Origin: Agromyces intestinalis
GTDB taxonomy: Bacteria; Actinomycetota; Actinomycetes; Actinomycetales; Microbacteriaceae
Assembly: GCF_008365295.1 (NCBI RefSeq)
Contig: NZ_CP043505.1
Coordinates: 2,294,001-2,358,000 of the forward strand
Direction: 5' to 3'
Length of the DNA stretch: 64,000 nt
Shown: one piece after another, positions 57,973-64,000 of the stretch
Numbering within the stretch: position 1 is the first letter of the stretch
Layout of the letters: every line of letters begins with the position of its first letter
The notes under the pieces: model-generated
What the model saw: only the letters and a program-made list of their open reading frames with translations
Told to the model about the DNA's origin: nothing
Databases searched by the model: none
Program-made: the position numbers and the translations under genes

Positions 57973-59667
57973 TCAGCCTTCCTGCATGGGCACCCGAAGA
58001 CCCCGCTCGTGCGCGACCTCGACGGCCCGCTCGTAGCCGGCGTCGACGTGCCGCATGACCCCGGTGCCCGGGTCGTTGACGAGCACGCGGGCGATCTTCT
58101 GCGCGGCGAGCTCCGTGCCATCCGCCACCACCACCTGACCGGCGTGGATGCTGCGCCCGATGCCCACCCCGCCGCCGTGGTGGATCGAGACCCACGTCGC
58201 ACCCGACGCCGTGTTCAGCAGCGCGTTCAGCAGCGGCCAGTCGGCGATCGCGTCGGAGCCGTCGGCCATCGCCTCGGTCTCGCGGTAGGGGGAGGCGACC
58301 GATCCCGCATCGAGGTGGTCGCGCCCGATCACGATGGGTGCGCTCAACTCGCCCGAGGCGACCATCTCGTTGAACTTCAACCCGGCGAGGTGACGCTCTT
58401 GGTAGCCGAGCCAGCAGATTCGGGCCGGCAGCCCCTCGAAGTGCACCTTCTCGCCGGCCTGGGCGATCCAGCGCCGCAGATGCTCGTCGTGCGGGAACAG
58501 CTCGACGATCGCGCGGTCGGTCGCGGCGATGTCGGCCGGGTCGCCCGACAGGGCCGCCCATCGGAACGGCCCCTTGCCTTCGGCGAACAACGGCCGGATG
58601 TACGCCGGCACGAACCCCGGGAAATCGAACGCGTGCTCGTATCCCCCGAGCTGCGCCTCGCGCCGGATCGAGTTGCCGTAGTCGAACACCGCGGCACCCC
58701 GAGCCTGGAACCCGACCATCGCCTCGACGTGCGCGGCCATCGACTCGCGCGCGAGCCGTGTGAACTCCTCGGCGTCGAGCGCCGCGAGCTCGCGCCATTC
58801 GGCGAGCGGCACGCCGATGGGCAGGTAGGCGAGCGGGTCGTGCGCGCTGGTCTGGTCGGTGACGATGTCGATCGGCGTCTCGCGATCGAGCAGTTCGGGG
58901 AACACGGATGCCGCGTTGCCGACGACCCCGACGCTGCGGGCCAGTCCGGCCGACCGCGCGGCGACCGCCCGCTCGACTGCCGCATCGAGCGACGGCGCGA
59001 TCTCGTCGAGGTAGCCGTGCTCGACCCGGCGGCGCAGCCGCGACTCGTCGACGTCGACGATGAGCACCGCACCCCCGTGCATGGTGACGGCGAGCGGCTG
59101 CGCACCGCCCATGCCGCCGCAGCCTGCGGTGAGCGTGAGGGTGCCGGCGAGGCTGCCGTCGGGTCGGCCGAGCGAGCGGGCGACCGCGCCGAACGTCTCG
59201 TACGTGCCCTGCAGGATGCCCTGCGTGCCGATGTAGATCCACGAGCCCGCCGTCATCTGCCCGTACATCGTGAGGCCTTCGGCCTCGAGCCGGCGGAACT
59301 CGGGCCACGTCGCCCAGTCGCCGACGAGGTTCGAGTTCGCGATCAGCACGCGCGGCGCCCACTCGTGGGTGCGGAACACGCCGACGGGCTTGCCCGACTG
59401 CACGAGCAGCGTCTCGTCGGCCTCGAGGTCGCGAAGCGTGCGCACGATCGCGTCGAACGACTCCCAGTTGCGGGCGGCCTTGCCCGTGCCGCCGTAGACG
59501 ACGAGGTCGTCGGGGCGCTCGGCGACCTCGGGGTCGAGGTTGTTCATGAGCATGCGCAGCGGCGCCTCGGTCTGCCAGCTCTTCGCGGTGCGCTCGGTAC
59601 CGCGTGGGGCGCGGACCGTGCGGGCGGCAGGTGCGGCGGCCGGGGCGGCGGTGGGTGCGTCGGTCAT
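57973..59667 (-). CDS. hutU: Urocanate hydratase
   Basis: A 564-residue NAD-dependent hydratase converting urocanate to imidazolonepropionate. N-terminal [24 protein letters not shown], central [38 protein letters not shown] and the NAD loop region [18 protein letters not shown] are diagnostic; the family Cys lies in [22 protein letters not shown]. The length is normal. The first 25 residues are an Ala/Pro-rich tail. First gene of hutU-hutI; the hut operator lies 54 bp upstream (59722-59737). Confidence 0.96.
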   Translation of the reverse strand: MTDAPTAAPAAAPAARTVRAPRGTERTAKSWQTEAPLRMLMNNLDPEVAERPDDLVVYGGTGKAARNWESFDAIVRTLRDLEADETLLVQSGKPVGVFRTHEWAPRVLIANSNLVGDWATWPEFRRLEAEGLTMYGQMTAGSWIYIGTQGILQGTYETFGAVARSLGRPDGSLAGTLTLTAGCGGMGGAQPLAVTMHGGAVLIVDVDESRLRRRVEHGYLDEIAPSLDAAVERAVAARSAGLARSVGVVGNAASVFPELLDRETPIDIVTDQTSAHDPLAYLPIGVPLAEWRELAALDAEEFTRLARESMAAHVEAMVGFQARGAAVFDYGNSIRREAQLGGYEHAFDFPGFVPAYIRPLFAEGKGPFRWAALSGDPADIAATDRAIVELFPHDEHLRRWIAQAGEKVHFEGLPARICWLGYQERHLAGLKFNEMVASGELSAPIVIGRDHLDAGSVASPYRETEAMADGSDAIADWPLLNALLNTASGATWVSIHHGGGVGIGRSIHAGQVVVADGTELAAQKIARVLVNDPGTGVMRHVDAGYERAVEVAHERGLRVPMQEG

Positions 59668-59721
59668 GCTCCGATGGTCGCGCAGGCGGTCGGGGGCGAC
59701 AACGGATGCCCCGGGGCGGGT

Positions 59722-59737
59722 GTCCGGGATTCCGGAC
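59722..59737. promoter_or_regulatory. Hut operator upstream of hutU
   Basis: GTCCGGGATTCCGGAC, a perfect GTCCGG-N4-CCGGAC dyad, 54 bp before the hutU ATG. The same spacing is seen at hutH, and 55 bp at hutG. Confidence 0.85.
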
Positions 59738-59779
59738 TGGTGGGGGTGAGCCGACCGGGAAGCAGGGTCGTCGGGCCGC

Positions 59780-61267
59780 TCACTGGATCAGGATGCCGCG
59801 CGCGGCCATGAACGTCTGCGCGTCGACCGGGGTGCCGTCGAGGTGCACCTCGAAGTGCAGGTGACAGCCCGTCGAGAGCCCGGTGTCGCCGACGACGCCG
59901 ACGACCTGGCCGGCCTGCACGTGATCGCCGGCCGAGACGAGGATGCCGCCGGGCGCGAGGTGCCCGTACCCGGTCTCGACGCCCGCACCGTGGTTCACCA
60001 GCACCCAGTTGCCGAGCCCGCCGTTCGGGCCGGCGACCGTCACGATGCCGCTGGTCGCGGCGAACACCGGGGTACCGCAGGACGCGGCGATGTCGGTGCC
60101 CGAGTGGAAGTCTTTCGTGCCGGGCAGCGGCTTGTCTGGCCGCGGACCGAATCCGTCGGTGACCCGACCCGACACCGGCAGCGCCCAGCCCTGCTCGCTC
60201 AAGCGGGTGGCGTCGACCGGCAGCTCGACGATCTGCGAGAGACTCGCCGCGGCGACCTGGGTCTCGAGCGCGGCGACCTCGCTGCGGGCGGACACCACCG
60301 CGTTCTCGGCCTCGGCGACGAGCTCCTGGTAGTCGATCGTCGGCACGTCGTCGACCTCGCGCCAGGCCCGCTCGGCGCGCTCCTCGGCGAACGTCGCGGC
60401 GTCGTCGAGCTTCTGGGCCGTCGCGGCCAACTCGTCGGTGTTCGAGGTGAGCTTGTTCACGCGGTCGATCGCACCGAGCCCCGACAGCAGGTTCTGCCCG
60501 GAACCGAACGCCGCGCCCAGTGACTGCATCGCCGTGTCGTTCGAGCGACGGCTCGCGGCGAGGAACGCCTCGGCCGCGGCGTCCGCCCGATCGCGTGCGC
60601 GGTCGGCGTCATCGGTGAGTTGCTGGGCGACCGCCCGGGCCGCACGCTGCGTCGACATCGCCCCGGCGAGCGTGGTCTGTGCGCTCCGAAGCGCGCGCTC
60701 GGCCTGACCGACCGCGGTACGCGCGCCGATCAGCGACACCACCGACGGGTCGACGCGCGAGGCCAGCCGACCGGCGAGCAGCGCCGAGATCGTCGCGGGG
60801 TCGAGCGAGACGCGCGGGCCGGCGTTCGTGGGTGCCTCGCCGGCGGGAGTGGGCGCACCGGTGGGGGTGGGCTCGGGGGTGGGTGTCGGTGTGGGCTCGG
60901 GGGTCGGTGTCGGGGTGGGCTCGGGCGTCGGGGTCGGCTCGGGCGACGGCTCCGTCGTCGGCGTGGGGGTGGGTGACGGCGTGGGGGTGGGCGTCGGCGT
61001 CGGCTCTTCGGTCGGCTCGGGCGTCGGTGTCGGTGTCGGCTCGGGCGACGGTTCCGTCGTCGGCTCAGGTGGCGTCGGCTCGGTCGGCGTCGGCGGCGTC
61101 GGCTCGACGGTCTCGGGAGCAGGCGGAGTCTCGCCCGCGTATGCCGGTGCGAACGAGCCGCCGAGCAGGGCGAAGGTGCCGACTGCGCTCACGAGCACGA
61201 CGGCCGCCCGCCGAGCGATCCGTGCTCGGAGCGGGCGACGCTGGTGTTCGCGCGAGGTCAACGGCAT
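59780..61267 (-). CDS. Secreted M23-family peptidoglycan endopeptidase with long Pro/Thr linker
   Basis: A 495-residue cell-wall hydrolase. The signal peptide [20 protein letters not shown] ends near [13 protein letters not shown] linker spans about residues 46-145, then a coiled-coil region ([30 protein letters not shown]-type helices) and a C-terminal M23 LytM domain with ligands HSGTDI and GCHLHFEV. Coiled-coil plus M23 resembles EnvC/RipA-like division hydrolases, where the coiled coil restrains activity. It lies between hutU and hutH yet is unrelated to histidine use. Confidence 0.9.
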   Translation of the reverse strand: MPLTSREHQRRPLRARIARRAAVVLVSAVGTFALLGGSFAPAYAGETPPAPETVEPTPPTPTEPTPPEPTTEPSPEPTPTPTPEPTEEPTPTPTPTPSPTPTPTTEPSPEPTPTPEPTPTPTPEPTPTPTPEPTPTGAPTPAGEAPTNAGPRVSLDPATISALLAGRLASRVDPSVVSLIGARTAVGQAERALRSAQTTLAGAMSTQRAARAVAQQLTDDADRARDRADAAAEAFLAASRRSNDTAMQSLGAAFGSGQNLLSGLGAIDRVNKLTSNTDELAATAQKLDDAATFAEERAERAWREVDDVPTIDYQELVAEAENAVVSARSEVAALETQVAAASLSQIVELPVDATRLSEQGWALPVSGRVTDGFGPRPDKPLPGTKDFHSGTDIAASCGTPVFAATSGIVTVAGPNGGLGNWVLVNHGAGVETGYGHLAPGGILVSAGDHVQAGQVVGVVGDTGLSTGCHLHFEVHLDGTPVDAQTFMAARGILIQ

Positions 61268-61388
61268 GAGGTTCCATCCGAGCCGGCCGCTGTCGGGCCG
61301 ACCTCCCTCAGTCTGTCAGCAGGCCCACGAGGGCACAATGGCGAATCACGCCGATGCCCCCCGAATGCGGGGCGACGATCGGGCAGAC
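61268..61388 (-). other. Leader/spacer between hutH and the M23 gene
   Basis: This 121-bp gap is GC-rich. It contains an inverted GGTCGGCCCGAC element and a GGGAGG-type stretch near the M23 start. I compared it with the ydaO (c-di-AMP) riboswitch pattern often found before such peptidases and saw no convincing match. It presumably holds the M23 promoter and the end of the hutH message. Confidence 0.4.
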
Positions 61389-63023
61389 TCAGCTTCCCGA
61401 GTGTGCCGTCGAACCGTCGTCGAGTCGGCCGGCGGACGTGGCATCCGCCGCGCTGGCGACGACTTCGCCGGACGCGACCGCCGCGACCACCGCCTCGATC
61501 TCCGGAGCGACGAAGCGGTCGGCGCCAGGGCCGCCCGCGACCCGCTCGACGAGTGCGACGACCGCGCCGGTCGCGGCGCCCGGTTCGAGCGGGGCGCGCA
61601 GCCGGATGCCGCGGGCCGACGTCAGCACCTCGATCGCGAGCACCCGCGCGAGTCCGTCGATCGCGCGGCGCAGCTTGCGCGCGGCCGCCCAGCCCATCGA
61701 GACGTGGTCCTCTTGCATGGCCGACGAGGGGATGGAGTCGACCGACGCCGGCACCGCGAGTCGCTTCAGCTCGCTGACGATTCCGGCCGCCGTGTACTGC
61801 GCGATCATCAGCCCCGAGTCGACGCCGGCCTCGTGCGCGAGGAATGGCGGCAGCCCCTGATTGCGAGACCGGTCGAGGAACCGGTCGGTGCGTCGCTCGC
61901 TCATCGACGCGACATCCGCCACCGCGATCGCGAGGAAGTCGAGCACGTACGCGACCGGGGCGCCGTGGAAGTTGCCGTTCGACTCGACCCGGCCGTCGAC
62001 CGTGAGCACGGGGTTGTCGATGGCGCTCGCGAGCTCGGCCTCGGCCACCGCGGACGCGTGCGAGAGCGTGTCGCGCGCCGCGCCGTGCACCTGGGGTGCG
62101 CAGCGCAGCGAGTACGCGTCCTGCACGCGCGTGCACTCGGGGCCCTTGTGGCTGGCGACCATCGGCGAACCCGCGAGCAGGTCGCGCAGGTTCGCGGCCG
62201 AGACCTGCTGGCCCCGCTGCGGGCGCAGCCGGTGCAGGTCGGCGGCGAACACGGCGTCGGTGCCGAGCAGGCCCTCGACGCTCATCGCCGCGGCGACGTC
62301 GGCGGTGGTGATCAGCGTCCGCAGGTCGGCGATCGCGAGCGCGAGCATGCCGAGCATGCCGTCGGTTCCGTTGATGAGGGCGAGGCCCTCCTTCTCCTCG
62401 AGCACGAGCGGGGTGATGCCGGCCGCGGCCAGCGCGTCCGAGGCATCCATGAGCGGTGCGTCCGCACCCAGCCCGACCCGCACCTCGCCCTCGCCGAGCA
62501 GCGCGAGCGCGCAATGGGCGAGCGGCGCGAGGTCGCCCGAGCAGCCGAGTGAGCCGTACTCGCGCACGACCGGGCTGATTCCGGCGTTCAAGACCGCCGC
62601 GTAGGTCTCCGCCGTGACGCGCCGCACCCCGGTGCGTCCGGTCATGAGGGTGGCGAGGCGCAGCAACATGAGCGCCCGCACCACCTCGCGCTCGACCTCG
62701 GCGCCCGAGCCCGCCGCGTGCGAGCGGATCAGGCTCGCCTGCAGCTGGGCCCGGCGATCGGCCTCGATGAACGTCGTCGCGAGGGCGCCGAATCCGGTCG
62801 AGATGCCGTAGTGCGGCTCGGGGTCGTCGGCGAGCGCCTCGACGATCACGCGGCTCGCTTCGACGGTGTCGAGCGCGTCCGCATCGAGCACGACGGATGC
62901 CCCGTGTCTGGCGACGGCCACCACCTCGTCGACCGTGAGTGGGGCGGCGCCGACGGTGACGGTGCCGACGGTGACGGTGCCGACGGTGACGGTGCCGGGC
63001 GCGGAGACGGTGTTGCGGGTCAT
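61389..63023 (-). CDS. hutH: Histidine ammonia-lyase
   Basis: A 544-residue lyase turning histidine into urocanate. YGISTGFGALATT, the MIO-forming triad in SLGCSGDLAPLAH (Cys-Ser-Gly here, against the usual Ala-Ser-Gly), QDAYSLRCAPQVHG and SNGNFHGAPVAY are present. A Cys-Ser-Gly triad should still cyclise because the central Ser-Gly is kept. The N-terminus carries three exact 15-bp units (62951-62995) giving VTVGT repeats, so its length is likely to vary among strains. It is a single-gene unit with its operator 54 bp upstream, divergent from the IclR regulator. Confidence 0.95.
   Translation of the reverse strand: MTRNTVSAPGTVTVGTVTVGTVTVGAAPLTVDEVVAVARHGASVVLDADALDTVEASRVIVEALADDPEPHYGISTGFGALATTFIEADRRAQLQASLIRSHAAGSGAEVEREVVRALMLLRLATLMTGRTGVRRVTAETYAAVLNAGISPVVREYGSLGCSGDLAPLAHCALALLGEGEVRVGLGADAPLMDASDALAAAGITPLVLEEKEGLALINGTDGMLGMLALAIADLRTLITTADVAAAMSVEGLLGTDAVFAADLHRLRPQRGQQVSAANLRDLLAGSPMVASHKGPECTRVQDAYSLRCAPQVHGAARDTLSHASAVAEAELASAIDNPVLTVDGRVESNGNFHGAPVAYVLDFLAIAVADVASMSERRTDRFLDRSRNQGLPPFLAHEAGVDSGLMIAQYTAAGIVSELKRLAVPASVDSIPSSAMQEDHVSMGWAAARKLRRAIDGLARVLAIEVLTSARGIRLRAPLEPGAATGAVVALVERVAGGPGADRFVAPEIEAVVAAVASGEVVASAADATSAGRLDDGSTAHSGS
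62951..62995 (-). repeat. Three exact 15-bp repeats in the hutH N-terminus
   Basis: CGACGGTGACGGTGC occurs at 62951-62965, 62966-62980 and 62981-62995. Each is in frame and encodes one VTVGT unit before the conserved LTVDEV start of the domain. Confidence 0.9.
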
Positions 63024-63077
63024 CTCTCGATTCCACCCCGTCGCGCGGGCGGCCGGAACGCGCGCACCGAGGCATCC

Positions 63078-63093
63078 GTCCGGTATCCCGGAC
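63078..63093. promoter_or_regulatory. Hut operator between hutH and the IclR gene
   Basis: GTCCGGTATCCCGGAC, third copy of the GTCCGG-N4-CCGGAC dyad, 54 bp before hutH and 112 bp before the chosen IclR start. It should control both divergent genes. Confidence 0.85.
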
Positions 63094-63205
63094 TACACTG
63101 TCGGGGACGCTCGTAGTCGCATCCGCCTGTTCGAAGCGACCACAAGCGACCCCGACGGTCTGCGAGCGGGTGCAAGCGAAGACGAGCGTGGCCCGGGAGG
63201 CGCGG

Positions 63206-63937
63206 ATGGCCGAGTCGAAGGTTCCCGCCGCGGATCAGGCCCTGCGCATCCTCAGCCATCTCGCGGCGCAGCGCGGCCCCGTGCCGGCGGCGTCGATCGC
63301 AACCGCGCTCGCGCTGCCGCGCTCGACGACCTATCAACTGCTCGGCGTGCTGCAGGAACGCGGCTTCGTCGTGCACCTGCCCGAAGAGCGCCGGTACGGC
63401 CTCGGCGTGGCCGCGTTCGAGCTGTCGAGCGGGTTCAGCCGGCAGCAGCCGCTCGCCCGCCTCGGCCGCCCGCTCGTCGCCGCGCTCGTCGACCGCCTCG
63501 GCGAGAGCGGGCACCTCGCCGTGCTGCACGGGCGCGACGTGCTCTACCTCGTCGAGGAGCGCGCGCCCCGCCGCCCCTCGCTCGTCACCGACGTCGGCGT
63601 GCGGCTCCCCGCCCAGCTCACTGCGTCGGGCCGGGCGATGCTCGCCGGGCTGCCCGCGACGCAGCTGCGCGCGCTGTATCCCGATCGCCACGAGTACGCC
63701 CGCCTGAAGCGACTGCTCGCCGCCGTGCGCGAAGCGGGCCTCGCGCACGAGGACGGCGAGGTCACGCCGGGGCTCGCGTCGGTCGGAGCATCCGTCATCG
63801 ACCATCTCGGCTGGCCCGCCGCCGCGATCGCGATCACCTACACGAGCGATGCGGCGATCGATCGCGAGGCGGTCGCCGCAGGGGTGCAGGATGCCGCGGG
63901 CGAGCTGTCGCGGCGCATCGGCGGCGCAAAGCGCTGA
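63206..63937 (+). CDS. IclR-family regulator, probable hut repressor
   Basis: A 243-residue IclR protein: helix-turn-helix AADQALRILSHLAAQRGPVPAASIATALALPRSTTYQLLGVLQERGFVV, then the effector domain with HLAVLHGRDVLYLVEERAP and TASGRAMLAGLPATQLRALYP. The start is taken at the ATG 63206, with GGGAGG five bases upstream; a GTG at 63170 would add 12 residues. Its location beside hutH and a shared operator with hutU and hutG make it the likely regulator of histidine use. The inducer is probably histidine or urocanate. Confidence 0.85.
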   Translation: MAESKVPAADQALRILSHLAAQRGPVPAASIATALALPRSTTYQLLGVLQERGFVVHLPEERRYGLGVAAFELSSGFSRQQPLARLGRPLVAALVDRLGESGHLAVLHGRDVLYLVEERAPRRPSLVTDVGVRLPAQLTASGRAMLAGLPATQLRALYPDRHEYARLKRLLAAVREAGLAHEDGEVTPGLASVGASVIDHLGWPAAAIAITYTSDAAIDREAVAAGVQDAAGELSRRIGGAKR

Positions 63938-63938
63938 C

Positions 63939-64000
63939 ACGTTTCTCAGGAACGGGTCGCGCTCCCGATGCGTTCTTCAGGAGTTTTGGGCGTCGCGGGG
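63939..64000. repeat. Second GTTCTCAGGAAC repeat cluster at the window end
   Basis: ACGTTTCTCAGGAACGG (63939-63955) and GCGTTCTTCAGGAG (63968-63981) carry the same word as the cluster at 37305-37396. Cut by the window edge, so its full extent cannot be seen. Confidence 0.5.

Noticed and set aside
60841..61110. G/T-rich repeat between hutU and hutH as an intergenic module
   Set aside because: It is inside the M23 gene, in frame, and encodes the Pro/Thr/Glu linker common in cell-wall enzymes.
61268..61388. c-di-AMP (ydaO) riboswitch ahead of the M23 peptidase
   Set aside because: I could not recognise the conserved core helices or junction; only a simple inverted repeat is seen.
1..64000. Prophage, integrase, insertion sequence, tRNA or rRNA genes
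   Set aside because: None seen on reading both strands by eye; tRNA-sized elements could be missed without a covariance search.

Overview
The window is very GC-rich, with GTG starts, four-base stop/start overlaps and leaderless-looking promoters. Gene content (DUF3073, an HtaA-type haem protein, an LAxTG surface protein, TipAS-type MerR, MocR/YczE pair) points to an actinobacterium, most likely Microbacteriaceae (Agromyces/Microbacterium-like; inference from gene content and style). No tRNA, rRNA, CRISPR array, phage, integrase or transposase was seen. Every gene-free stretch is shorter than 300 bp.

Layout. 1-3960: end of a VOC gene, a SnoaL-fold gene, purC and purD (one operon), and a sterol-carrier-like gene. 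4038-10703: a haem-iron locus, hmuTUV divergent from a large HtaA-type surface protein, with two DtxR-type iron boxes between them. 10825-20000: a small membrane protein, an MFS exporter, purF, an AhpD-like/MocR divergent pair, a thioesterase, an unknown gene, purM, a luciferase-like oxidoreductase and DUF3073. 20102-32414: a flavin monooxygenase-like gene, then a tight nine-gene operon: GH127 beta-L-arabinofuranosidase, a complete peptide ABC importer, proline iminopeptidase, Xaa-Pro aminopeptidase and a GntR regulator. 32494-43415: regulators with their targets (PadR/DUF4097, TipAS-MerR, YczE/MocR, GntR with a hydrolase and a flavin reductase) and a sortase-type surface esterase-like protein. 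43516-53189: RND exporter, GntR, CopB-type copper ATPase and a P2 calcium-type ATPase. 53195-63937: a dispersed histidine-utilisation regulon (hutG, hutI, hutU, hutH, an IclR regulator) interleaved with a SixA phosphatase, a sulfite-oxidase-like redox trio and an M23 peptidase.

How genes work together. The 21396-32414 operon combines a cytosolic arabinofuranosidase of the type that removes L-arabinose from hydroxyproline, a peptide importer and two proline-specific peptidases. I read it as a pathway for importing and dismantling arabinosylated, hydroxyproline-rich plant glycopeptides (extensin or arabinosylated peptide-hormone fragments). The three hut transcription units each carry a GTCCGG-N4-CCGGAC dyad 54-55 bp from the start codon, which ties them to one regulator, probably the adjacent IclR protein.

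Several gene junctions contain composite modules: a C-rich tandem tract, a cluster of dyads and a G-rich tandem tract. At three convergent gene pairs the module is symmetric, so each gene is followed by a C-rich tract on its own sense strand. A copy of the same design sits in-frame inside hutI. The heptamer GGATGCC/GGCATCC recurs everywhere, brings in otherwise scarce GAT and GCA codons, and forms inverted pairs and one ten-unit coding microsatellite.
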